A DNA stretch of 64,000 nt, from positions 124,001 to 188,000 of the forward strand of contig JAWKLQ010000007.1 of NCBI GenBank assembly GCA_041392665.1. The letters run 5' to 3'. A model generated the notes under the pieces. It was not told where the DNA came from. It did not search any database and saw nothing but the letters and a program-made list of their open reading frames with translations. The translations under genes and the position numbers were made by a program. Position 1 is the stretch's first letter. Each line of letters begins with the position of its first letter. The stretch comes from Flavilitoribacter sp020436695. GTDB lineage: Bacteria; Bacteroidota; Bacteroidia; Chitinophagales; Saprospiraceae. Below are positions 56,432-64,000 of this stretch, piece by piece.

Positions 56432-56974
56432 ATGGATCCAGCAAAGAAGGTCTGTATCTTTTGTGGTGCCCATACCGGCAATTCTGAGGTGATCGTCGAA
56501 CAATCGAGGCACCTGGCCTGGCTATTAGCAAAGCAGGATTACGATCTGATCTACGGTGGTGGCAACAGTGGTCTGATGGGTATTGTTGCCAATGAATTTT
56601 TGGAAAAAGACCGGCAGGTGACAGGCATTCGTCCCCAAAAACTGATCAGGGATGAGTATGCCCACCCGGGTATAAGCGAGCTGATCGTGGTTAAGGACAT
56701 GCACGAGCGGAAAATGAAGATGATCGAGGCTGCAGATACTTTTATTGCGCTACCCGGGGGTGCCGGCACATTGGATGAACTGATCGAAGTGTACACCCAA
56801 ACCAAGATCGGCTTTGTCCACAAGACCTGCGCCATTCTCAACATCGATCACTACTACGATGAGTTGCTCCTGCTGCTGGATAAGATGGTGCGTTTTGCCT
56901 TTTTACGTAAAGAAGACCGGGAACGACTGATCGTAGCGGAATCGCCGGAAGAATTGATCGCTTTGATCACATAA
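56432..56974 (+). CDS. LOG-family (TIGR00730-type) Rossmann-fold nucleotide hydrolase
   Basis: 180 residues. Signature GGGNSGLMG (~46-54) and PGGAGTLDELIEV (~108-120), the PGGxGTxxE motif of cytokinin-riboside-5'-monophosphate phosphoribohydrolases. Bacterial members cleave AMP or similar nucleotides to base and ribose 5-phosphate. Cytoplasmic; second gene of a likely three-gene unit. Confidence 0.9.
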   Translation: MDPAKKVCIFCGAHTGNSEVIVEQSRHLAWLLAKQDYDLIYGGGNSGLMGIVANEFLEKDRQVTGIRPQKLIRDEYAHPGISELIVVKDMHERKMKMIEAADTFIALPGGAGTLDELIEVYTQTKIGFVHKTCAILNIDHYYDELLLLLDKMVRFAFLRKEDRERLIVAESPEELIALIT

Positions 56975-57013
56975 ATATCACTGCATCTAAATAACCCATT
57001 CAACCCATAAACC

Positions 57014-57838
57014 ATGGAACTCTCTCTCAATGCCCAACGCTTCAGCGGATCGGATTACGTTACTTTATATGACCGTTATCGCCCGTCACCTCCGTCTGAT
57101 CTTCTACAACAGGCTATCCGCTACACCAGGAATGAACAAGACGTACGAGTGGTCGATCTGGGCTGTGGTACCGGTATCTCCACACTGGCTTGGTCCGGAC
57201 TAGCGGAAGACATAACAGGTGTGGAGCCCAGCGAAGCCATGCTGGACTTTGCCCGCCGGAAGCTGAGTGCACAGCCTGGGAAGGTAAGCTTTCTTCAGGC
57301 CTATGCCGATCACCTACCATTTTCGGATCAATCTATTGATATTGTATCCTGCTCGCAGTCTTTTCACTGGATGGAGCCGGTATCCACTCTTAAAGAAGCG
57401 AACCGGGTACTACGCCCCGGCGGGGTTTTCGTAATTTATGATTGCGGATGGCCGCCATCCTGTGACTGGCAGGCAGAACAAGCCTATCGTCGGTTGTTTC
57501 AGGGGGTATCCCTATTATCAGAACAACTGGAAGGTCCAAAAGCAGTCTTTTTCGCGAAGGATCAGCATTTGCAAAATATTACCGATTCCGGTTATTTCTC
57601 TTTTATCAAAGTGGCCCAGTATCACCAGGTACAGGATGGAGGCCCGGAGCGACTCATAGGACTAGCGCGTAGCCAGGGAGGGCTCGAAGCTTTATTTAAA
57701 AAGGGCTATAGCGAGGAAGAAACGGGTTGGGTTGATTTCGTAAAAAGTATAGGATTGCAAAAAAAATCTTTCGACCGAATGACCTTCCACTATTCCGTAA
57801 TTTATGCGGTGAAGACTCCCGGAGAACAACAGGAATAG
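57014..57838 (+). CDS. Class I SAM-dependent methyltransferase
   Basis: 274 residues. Motif I VVDLGCGTGISTLAW (~46-60), DIVSCSQSFHWMEP and ANRVLRPGGVFVIYD. The N-terminal DYVTLYDRYRPSPPSDLL is of the type seen in small-molecule methyltransferases of the UbiE/trans-aconitate class. Cytoplasmic. Last gene of the likely three-gene unit. Substrate unknown. Confidence 0.82.
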   Translation: MELSLNAQRFSGSDYVTLYDRYRPSPPSDLLQQAIRYTRNEQDVRVVDLGCGTGISTLAWSGLAEDITGVEPSEAMLDFARRKLSAQPGKVSFLQAYADHLPFSDQSIDIVSCSQSFHWMEPVSTLKEANRVLRPGGVFVIYDCGWPPSCDWQAEQAYRRLFQGVSLLSEQLEGPKAVFFAKDQHLQNITDSGYFSFIKVAQYHQVQDGGPERLIGLARSQGGLEALFKKGYSEEETGWVDFVKSIGLQKKSFDRMTFHYSVIYAVKTPGEQQE

Positions 57839-57996
57839 CAGGAATTCAAACTTCTGTGATCCAATTATTTTGCCAAAGGCACCCTTCGACCAAACTTTAT
57901 GTCGAATGGCTGCTCCACCCACCTTTATCCATACCCCCAACCCGGAACGACATTCAAGTTAAAAGCCTAATAATTAAGCCATTACCTCATCATTTT

Positions 57997-58029
57997 TTTT
58001 GACTATCTTGAAATAAAGTTGTATTTTGG
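57997..58029 (+). promoter_or_regulatory. Bacteroidota-type promoter upstream of the retropepsin-like gene
   Basis: TTTTG at 57997-58001 and TATTTTGG at 58022-58029 with a 20-bp spacer. This matches TTTG-N19-20-TAnnTTTG at all but one position, the best match I found in the window. Confidence 0.5.
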
Positions 58030-58102
58030 AAACGCAATCTATGCAAAACCTGATCTTTTGATCCTGGTTTACCCCCTCTAATATCCTTCATCAATTAAGT
58101 TT

Positions 58103-58148
58103 AATTCACTTCTGTCCCTTGCCAAAAAGCAAGGCCAGTCAGTGAATT
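58103..58148 (+). other. Nested stem-loop in the long leader
   Basis: Outer stem AATTCACT/AGTGAATT (58103-58110, 58141-58148), symmetric internal loop, inner stem CCTTGC/GCAAGG (58117-58122, 58129-58134) around CAAAAA. Confidence 0.5.
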
Positions 58149-58340
58149 GGGATACCCTTCCTTCAACATAGCGGGAAACTCTTTCCTTGCTTGTGCCACA
58201 AACAATTATTTGACTGCCTTCAACTGCCTGCCTGTAACGGGCACGGAGTACAGGGGTGCTTTATGCCTTTCCCAAAGTAGATCTTCCGGAATCCTGACCG
58301 AAGAGACAATAGACTTTTATGCTGAAAAACCGCTACAATT

Positions 58341-59333
58341 ATGCAAACAATTTTTACCCAACTGACAACTATTCTGCTGCTGATCCTGGGCATTACGCCA
58401 TTCCTCCGGGCACAGTCTGTCTCGATTACGCAGATCCCATTTCAAAATATCCGTAATCTGATCTATGTGGAGGGGCAGGCCAATAGTCAGTCCGGCTTTT
58501 TCCTGGTAGATACCGGTTACGAAGGCAGTCTGTTGTTAAACAGTAAGCATTTTTCCGGGAAGCCAACCGAACAGGTCATCGTCGGCACCAATGGGGAAGG
58601 CTCTTCACTGGAAGTAAAAGTGGTCGACTTTCATTTAGGGAATATCCAGACTGACGACCTCGTCGCGTATATTGCTGATATGACTCATCTGGAAAACAGC
58701 CTCGGGCTACCGCTGGTCGGCCTGATCGGCAGTACCTTTTTCCAGGATTTTGAATTGATGTTCGATTATACCGGCAAGAATATGATCCTGACCCGGCTGG
58801 ACAAGCGAGGTAAAAAACTGGTTAGTTTCCTGGACGAGGAACCACCTACCGATTCTCTGTCTTTTGTAACCAAAGGCCATTTACCCGTCTTCAAAGCCCG
58901 GATCGGAGAAGTTTCCTTAATGCTGGCATTGGACAGCGGTGCTTCTGCCAATCTCTTTCACCAGGGTACGCTGAAAAAGCTGGAAGAACACCTCAGTGAC
59001 CTGAATGAATTGCACATGAACGGTTTTGGTCTGGAGTCGAAAAAAACCACCATCGGTCTGCTATCACAACTACAAATACAGGGATTGATACTCGACCCGA
59101 TGCAGACTCTTTTTTCCAATCTTACACATCTCAACCGGGAGCTCCGCGGTCCGATGGTCGACGGCATTCTGAGCCTGGACTATTTCGGCCAGCGCAAAGT
59201 GGCCTTTAATTTTAGAAAACAAGTACTCTACGTTTGGGAGGATAAGCCAACTGATACCTCAACCGAAACATATATGGTTCAAGGTCGGCAAGCCACTCCG
59301 GCAACGGATATTACGACGATCGCACCGGAATAG
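58341..59333 (+). CDS. Secreted retropepsin-like aspartic protease family protein
   Basis: 330 residues. Signal peptide MQTIFTQLTTILLLILGITPFLRAQ. Two aspartic-protease-like lobes: FFLVDTGYEGS (Asp57-Thr58-Gly59) and LALDSGASANLF (Asp198-Ser199-Gly200), each with the D-T/S-G motif, and LPLVGLIGSTFFQDFELMFDY / MVDGILSLDYFGQRKVAFNF as the matching flap-strand pairs. Periplasmic; substrate unknown. Follows the long leader described above. Confidence 0.78.
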   Translation: MQTIFTQLTTILLLILGITPFLRAQSVSITQIPFQNIRNLIYVEGQANSQSGFFLVDTGYEGSLLLNSKHFSGKPTEQVIVGTNGEGSSLEVKVVDFHLGNIQTDDLVAYIADMTHLENSLGLPLVGLIGSTFFQDFELMFDYTGKNMILTRLDKRGKKLVSFLDEEPPTDSLSFVTKGHLPVFKARIGEVSLMLALDSGASANLFHQGTLKKLEEHLSDLNELHMNGFGLESKKTTIGLLSQLQIQGLILDPMQTLFSNLTHLNRELRGPMVDGILSLDYFGQRKVAFNFRKQVLYVWEDKPTDTSTETYMVQGRQATPATDITTIAPE

Positions 59334-59399
59334 AAGAGCAGGGGGTGATATTAAGTAAGCAGTCAAAGTGTATCGGGAATACAAGTCAAAGAAGTATCT

Positions 59400-60656
59400 T
59401 TGTTCAGGAGGGCTAAAAATTACGATCCATTGGCTAAACTATTCAGGCGGTTTCTCGGCGCTGGTCTTGCTCTTTTTGTGTTACTCGTATTATACCTGAA
59501 CTTCCGGCTGTACCATCATCCTGAATTCGTCAGGCATGGCAATAGTGATTTGAATTCTGATCTAATCCTTCACCTCAATTATCTGGAGGGGACTTTACAC
59601 GCCGGTGCGGGCATCGAGATGCAGGAGCAATATCCGGAAGGGTTTGTTTTCCTGACGGCCCTTTATGGTCTTACCTGGGCAGAACTGGCCAAATCCATTG
59701 GTCCTGACACCGATCTGTTCCGCCGGGCCCAATTGGAAATGGACTGGACCCTGGAAGAATTGCAGTCGGAAACCGCACTACAACCTTTTCAAAAGAATCT
59801 ACAACCTGCATACGGCATTTTTTATCGCGGCTGGACCAACTACGTCCTGGCCCGCCGTCTGCAATCGCTGCCTGCTTCCGAACGGGATGTATCACTGGTG
59901 CGCAGACTGCGGAACAATTGTCGTGAGATCACCCGCGCCCTGAAACGTCAGGACAGCCCATTTCTCGAATCTTACCCGCAGCGCTACTGGCCGGCGGATA
60001 TGGTAGTGGCCATGGCTTCCGTAGCCATTTACGACCGCCTGTACCCGGGTGAATTTCAGGAGGTGATCGACGACTGGCTGATCAAAGTAGAAGCCCGCAC
60101 TGACCGGCTGGGCCTGATCCCCCATTCCGTGAGCCGGGAAACCGGACAGGTACTGGAGCATTCCCGCGGCTCCTCCCAAGGTCTCATCCTGAATTTCCTA
60201 CTCGATATAGATCCCGTGTATACCCGCGAAAAGTTTGAGATCTACAAAGAATACTTCCTGGACTACCGCCTGGGCCTGCCCGGTATCCGAGAATATCCCA
60301 AGGGAATAACCGCCTGGGGCGATGTTGATTCCGGCCCCGTCATCTGGGGTATCGGCGGAGCTGCCTCGATCGTCGGCCGGCGGGTGATGGGCCTCTACGG
60401 CGAAGCGGAAACGGCTATTGGCCTCCGCAACAGCATCGAGACTTTCGGGCTTGGCCATACCAGCGGCAACCACAAATACTACCTGCTGGGTACCCATCCC
60501 ATGGCCAATGGTTTTATCGCCTGGAGCAATTCCGTGGAAGCAGATGCATCAGAACGGCTCAATGTGCACAGGAACTGGCGCTGGCATACACATCTGTTGT
60601 CTTTCTTACTCGTTTTTGTAGCCGGCTGGCTAAGCTTTCGGCTGATCGCCAAATGA
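59400..60656 (+). CDS. Membrane-anchored alpha/alpha-barrel protein (linalool dehydratase/isomerase-like fold?)
   Basis: 418 residues from a TTG start. N-terminal TM ~18-38 and C-terminal TM ~395-412, with a helical domain between in the periplasm. The central part (YWPADMVVAMASVAIYDRLYPGEF, LGLIPHSVSRETGQVL, ARGSSQ-like HSRGSSQGLILNFL, DVDSGPVIWGIGGAASIVGRRV) has the layout of an alpha6/alpha6 barrel and recalls linalool dehydratase/isomerase, but the cysteines used by that enzyme are not visible. Function unknown. Start codon uncertain. Confidence 0.6.
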   Translation: MFRRAKNYDPLAKLFRRFLGAGLALFVLLVLYLNFRLYHHPEFVRHGNSDLNSDLILHLNYLEGTLHAGAGIEMQEQYPEGFVFLTALYGLTWAELAKSIGPDTDLFRRAQLEMDWTLEELQSETALQPFQKNLQPAYGIFYRGWTNYVLARRLQSLPASERDVSLVRRLRNNCREITRALKRQDSPFLESYPQRYWPADMVVAMASVAIYDRLYPGEFQEVIDDWLIKVEARTDRLGLIPHSVSRETGQVLEHSRGSSQGLILNFLLDIDPVYTREKFEIYKEYFLDYRLGLPGIREYPKGITAWGDVDSGPVIWGIGGAASIVGRRVMGLYGEAETAIGLRNSIETFGLGHTSGNHKYYLLGTHPMANGFIAWSNSVEADASERLNVHRNWRWHTHLLSFLLVFVAGWLSFRLIAK

Positions 60657-60768
60657 GTTATGCTGCCGGAGTCGATTTCAAAAGCAATTGTTACCTTTAT
60701 GCGGATAACCGGTCTCCTCTACCCGAAAACACGCCAAAACAAAATGATACGATAACTGTTTTTCAACT

Positions 60769-61566
60769 GTGCTTCACTACACCACATATCAAGGTCCTCC
60801 TGAAGCCGACTGGGTCACCTTTGTACACGGAGCCGGCGGCAGCAGTTCCATCTGGTTCCGGCAGATCCGGGATTTCAGCCGCGATTATAATGTCCTGCTG
60901 GTAGATCTGCGCGGTCATGGTAAATCGAAACGACCGGTATACGAAAAACTGCGACAGTACACGTTCGATGTTATCGGGGATGAAGTAGTGGAAGTGCTGG
61001 ATCATCTGAACATCCGCCGTACGCACTTCGTGGGTATTTCCCTGGGTACCATCATCATCCGGGAGATCGCCGAGCGGTACCCGGAGCGCACCAGAAGCAT
61101 GATCATGGGTGGAGCGGTGATGAAACTGAATATGCGTGGGCAGATCCTCATGCGCCTCGGGGCCATGCTGAAGTCGGTCATCCCCTATCTCCTACTCTAC
61201 CGCTTTTTTGCCTTCATCATAATGCCGCGTAAAAGCCATCGCGAATCGCGTAATCTCTTCATCAACGAGGCGAAAAAACTGTACCAAAAAGAATTTAAGC
61301 GCTGGTTTACCCTGGCAGCAGAGGTCAATCCGCTGCTGGCCTGGTTCCGGATCAATGACTGCGGTATTCCCACGCTCTACATCATGGGCTCGGAAGATCA
61401 CATGTTCCTACCTTCCATTACCAGACTGGTGAAGGATCACGCTTCATCCCGCCTCCACGTCATTCCCGAATGCGGGCATGTGGTCAATGTAGAACAACCC
61501 CTTGTATTCAATGGGGCAGCAATTGCCTTTCTGAAGTCTCTAACATTTACTTTATCAGACCGGTAA
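60769..61566 (+). CDS. Alpha/beta-fold hydrolase
   Basis: 265 residues from a GTG start. Oxyanion HGAGGSS, nucleophile elbow GISLGT (Ser91), acid Asp210 in GSEDHMF and His237 in ECGHVVN give a complete triad. VLLVDLRGHGKS is the usual strand-loop. A basic amphipathic segment (~140-185, MPRKSHRESRNLF) may touch the membrane. Likely an esterase or lipase-like enzyme. Confidence 0.85.
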   Translation: MLHYTTYQGPPEADWVTFVHGAGGSSSIWFRQIRDFSRDYNVLLVDLRGHGKSKRPVYEKLRQYTFDVIGDEVVEVLDHLNIRRTHFVGISLGTIIIREIAERYPERTRSMIMGGAVMKLNMRGQILMRLGAMLKSVIPYLLLYRFFAFIIMPRKSHRESRNLFINEAKKLYQKEFKRWFTLAAEVNPLLAWFRINDCGIPTLYIMGSEDHMFLPSITRLVKDHASSRLHVIPECGHVVNVEQPLVFNGAAIAFLKSLTFTLSDR

Positions 61567-61650
61567 GCTAACAGCGTAGTACAAAAAGCTGGGTCTTAAT
61601 TTCTATCTTTGACTGAGAATAGACACCGAAACACCTTCCGTTCTTGGATT

Positions 61651-63891
61651 ATGATGAAACGAAAACCAACCATAGCACTACTGCTAACCTTTGCTTGTGT
61701 ATATCTATCAGCTCAGGAAGTCCGCAATAATCTGCAGGAAAATTACCAGATCACCATCCGTCGTACCGAGGAAAAGATCATGATCGACGGCATACTCGAA
61801 GAAGCGGTCTGGCAGGAAACTGATGCGGCAACTGACTTCTGGATGAGCTACCCCACCGACGACGCCAGGGCAAATGCCGATATACAGACCGAAGTGATGA
61901 TGAGCTACGACGACAACTTCATCTACCTCGGCATTACCTGCAAAGGCTCCGGTCCTTATGTAATCCCTTCCCTCAAGCGCGACAATCCTAATTTCTGGCA
62001 GGGTGATGCCTTCTCAGTAGTTTTCGATCCGGTCAATGAGCGCACCAATGGTTTTTCTTTTGGGGTCAATCCGGCCGGAGTACAACTCGAATCCCTGATC
62101 ACGGGTCAGACCGGTACGCGTGGAAGTAATAACCGGCAAGGTATTAACGACGCCTGGGACAATAAGTGGTTTGTCAATACCCAGATCCATGATGATAGCT
62201 GGACGGCCGAAATGGCCATCCCTTTTAAATCCCTACGGTTCGGCGAAAAAAAGACCTGGGGAGTCAATTTCATCCGCAGCCATTCCGCCAGCAACAGTTA
62301 CCACACGTGGTCGCCGGTGCCGGTTCAATTTCGCGGGGTAGACCTTGGCTATACCGGTGCGCTGATCTGGGAAGAGGCTCCCCGTAAAGTCCGCAACAAC
62401 ATATCCATCATCCCCTATGCGCTGGCCGGCCGTAGTAAAGACTTTGAAGAAGGCACGCCTCAAACGAACGACTTTCGGGTTGGAACCGATGCCAAGATCG
62501 CCGTTACTTCCAGCCTTAACCTCGATGTTACCGTCAATCCGGATTTTTCGCAGGTAGATGTGGATGAGCAGGTCACCAACCTGACCACGGTCAATGTGCG
62601 TTTCCCCGAAAAGCGACTGTTCTTTCTGGAAAACAGCGACCTCTTTGAGAATGTCGGCATTCCACCGATGCGACCTTTCTTTTCCCGCCGCATCGGCCTG
62701 GATGAAGACAATAATCCCATTCCGATCAGTTATGGTCTGCGACTGAGCGGCAACCTCAACCCCGATTTTCGTCTGGGTGTGATGAACATACAAACCAGAT
62801 CACATGAGACCTTTCCCGGGCAAAATTACACGGCCGTTGCGCTACAACGCAGAGTACTGAAACGCTCTACTATCAAAGGCTATTTCAACAACCGGCAGGC
62901 CCGGGGGGAAGGAAAATTCCTCTATGATGATTATAACCGTACGGCCGGACTAGAATTCGAATACCAGTCGCTGGACGGCAAGTGGCGTGGTGTAGGTGGT
63001 TACGGCAAATCCTTCACAGCCGGCTTAGATCAGCAAAATTATTACTACAACTCCATTATCGGCTACGACAGCCGCCAAATCAGTTTTTACACTAATCTGG
63101 CTGGTGTGGGCGATAATTACGTAGCGGATATGGGTTTCATCCCCCGCTTTGACCATTACGATGCAAGCCGGGATACCACTTTGCGGATCGGCTTCAACCA
63201 CTGGTTCACCCGCTTTGCCTATACGATATATCCACAGCAATCTCCCAAGATCATCTCTCACCGCTTCAGTATGCGCAACGTTCGGGATTTTGCCAATGAC
63301 GACCGCCTGATCGGTAATACCACCGAGATAAGTTACCGACTGGCGCTCAGAAACTCCAGCAATCTTGAAGTAGCCTTCAATCACGATGTCAGCAATCTGC
63401 TTTTCCCTTTTGATTTCATCGAGGGTAAACCCCTTCCGGCTGAAAGCTATGAATATGACTACGTCACCGTTCAGTACCGCTCCGACCGACGCCGGCTGCT
63501 CAGCATGGAAGCCGGTCTGCAACTGGGCAACTTCTACAATGGTAAACGAACAGAGTATTCTCTCGATCTGCAATACCGGGTGCAACCCTGGGGCAATTTC
63601 GGGTTGAAATTCGTACAGAACGAACTTACCTTCCCGGAAGCTTACGGGGAAGAGTCGTTGTTCCTGATCGGGCCAAAACTGGAGTTTAATTTTTCCCGTA
63701 GTCTGTTCTGGACAACCTTTCTGCAATACAATACCCAAGATGACAACTTCAACGTCAACAGCCGGGTACAATGGCGCTTCCAACCCATGTCTGACCTGTT
63801 TATCGTGTATACCGACAACTATGCCGTAGAATACTGGGGCCCGAAAAACCGGGGGCTGGTATTGAAATTGAATTACTGGTTGAATATTTGA
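61651..63891 (+). CDS. DUF5916/carbohydrate-binding-family-9-like outer-membrane protein
   Basis: The frame opens at 61609 but the ATG at 61651 (MMKRKPTIALLLTFACVYLSAQ) gives the signal peptide, so 746 residues. Residues ~30-215 form a CBM9-like beta-sandwich (IMIDGILEEAVWQE, NFIYLGITCKG, TAEMAIPFKSLRFGE). The rest is a series of amphipathic strands with aromatic ends, the DUF5916 beta-barrel layout, ending in LKLNYWLNI. Such proteins are common in Bacteroidota next to secretion or nutrient genes; role unknown. Confidence 0.82.
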   Translation: MMKRKPTIALLLTFACVYLSAQEVRNNLQENYQITIRRTEEKIMIDGILEEAVWQETDAATDFWMSYPTDDARANADIQTEVMMSYDDNFIYLGITCKGSGPYVIPSLKRDNPNFWQGDAFSVVFDPVNERTNGFSFGVNPAGVQLESLITGQTGTRGSNNRQGINDAWDNKWFVNTQIHDDSWTAEMAIPFKSLRFGEKKTWGVNFIRSHSASNSYHTWSPVPVQFRGVDLGYTGALIWEEAPRKVRNNISIIPYALAGRSKDFEEGTPQTNDFRVGTDAKIAVTSSLNLDVTVNPDFSQVDVDEQVTNLTTVNVRFPEKRLFFLENSDLFENVGIPPMRPFFSRRIGLDEDNNPIPISYGLRLSGNLNPDFRLGVMNIQTRSHETFPGQNYTAVALQRRVLKRSTIKGYFNNRQARGEGKFLYDDYNRTAGLEFEYQSLDGKWRGVGGYGKSFTAGLDQQNYYYNSIIGYDSRQISFYTNLAGVGDNYVADMGFIPRFDHYDASRDTTLRIGFNHWFTRFAYTIYPQQSPKIISHRFSMRNVRDFANDDRLIGNTTEISYRLALRNSSNLEVAFNHDVSNLLFPFDFIEGKPLPAESYEYDYVTVQYRSDRRRLLSMEAGLQLGNFYNGKRTEYSLDLQYRVQPWGNFGLKFVQNELTFPEAYGEESLFLIGPKLEFNFSRSLFWTTFLQYNTQDDNFNVNSRVQWRFQPMSDLFIVYTDNYAVEYWGPKNRGLVLKLNYWLNI

Positions 63892-63942
63892 GGTGGGCAA
63901 TGAAGTGGTGTCGAGCTGATTGGAGACCGGTATTATACTACT

Positions 63943-64000
63943 GGACGTTGGGATGTTTGGACGTTGGGATATTTGGACGTTGGGACGTTGGGATGTTTGG
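63943..64000. repeat. 16-bp tandem repeat at the window end
   Basis: Units GGACGTTGGGATGTTT at 63943-63958 and 63983-63998, GGACGTTGGGATATTT at 63959-63974, with a truncated GGACGTTG between. The array runs to the last base, so its full length is unknown. Confidence 0.85.

Larger units (their letters stand above)
57839..58340. other. 502-bp intergenic region with promoter and structured leader
   Basis: No convincing gene. It holds a good promoter match (57997-58029) and a nested stem-loop (58103-58148). If the promoter is used, the downstream gene has a leader of about 300 nt. Confidence 0.6.

Noticed and set aside
58147..58365. 72-residue frame in the long leader before the retropepsin-like gene
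   Set aside because: TTG start, no domain, and it overlaps the real signal peptide start.
60653..60904. 83-residue frame between the barrel protein and the hydrolase
   Set aside because: Runs out of frame into the hydrolase gene and has low-complexity content.
1..64000. tRNA or rRNA genes
   Set aside because: No T-loop-like GTTCGAnTC with a cloverleaf context and no rRNA-like conserved stretches were noticed in the intergenic gaps read.

Overview
The window looks like chromosomal DNA of a gliding-type Bacteroidota, most likely a Saprospiria/Lewinella-like member. This is inferred from type IX secretion (T9SS) sorting domains, LytS/LytT-type signalling, FG-GAP and DUF5916-like secreted proteins, weak Shine-Dalgarno sequences and several GTG/TTG starts. 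No rRNA, tRNA or CRISPR array was seen. There is one insertion sequence.

Layout. (1) 1-5.2 kb: three secreted proteins on +. They are a repeat-rich fibre-like protein cut by the window start, a dockerin-like protein and a T9SS-sorted protein with a cohesin-like N-terminus. (2) 5.4-6.6 kb: an FMN-dependent alpha-hydroxy-acid dehydrogenase. (3) 6.6-22.8 kb, minus strand: the most unusual block. A PadR-type regulator is translationally coupled to six consecutive ~870-residue orphan FtsX/MacB-type permeases, each with an N-terminal permease prefix domain, and no ATPase is present. Four of the five permease junctions carry the same 31-bp palindrome. Three operator-like boxes lie in front of the regulator. 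(4) 23-32.3 kb, plus strand: an FG-GAP T9SS protein, a thioredoxin-like protein, two SnoaL/NTF2-like secreted paralogues and a LytS/LytT-type two-component pair. (5) 32.3-35.2 kb, minus strand: a second, single PadR-permease unit with its own repeated boxes. (6) 35.5-45.1 kb: acyl-CoA ligase, secreted esterase with TPR, BNR-repeat protein, lipoprotein, methyltransferase and TraB/GumN protein. (7) 45.3-49.1 kb: ParA plus a putative ribbon-helix-helix partner, a small secreted protein, and an IS1182-like element whose transposase is frameshifted. (8) 49.2-64 kb: mixed housekeeping and envelope genes, namely SCO copper chaperone, VOC protein, D-cysteine desulfhydrase-like enzyme, AspT-type transporter, inositol monophosphatase, LOG-family enzyme, methyltransferase, retropepsin-like protein, a membrane-anchored alpha/alpha-barrel protein, alpha/beta hydrolase and a DUF5916-like outer-membrane protein.

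How the genes may work together. The two PadR-permease units are probably self-regulated envelope or efflux systems that must borrow an ATPase or work without one. The prefix domains of permeases 2-6 are almost identical although the permease bodies fall into two clearly different classes, which suggests gene conversion or module exchange. Several long imperfect inverted repeats and a recurring short GACTTACGACT motif occupy the intergenic gaps. All function calls come from reading sequence motifs; no database search was run.
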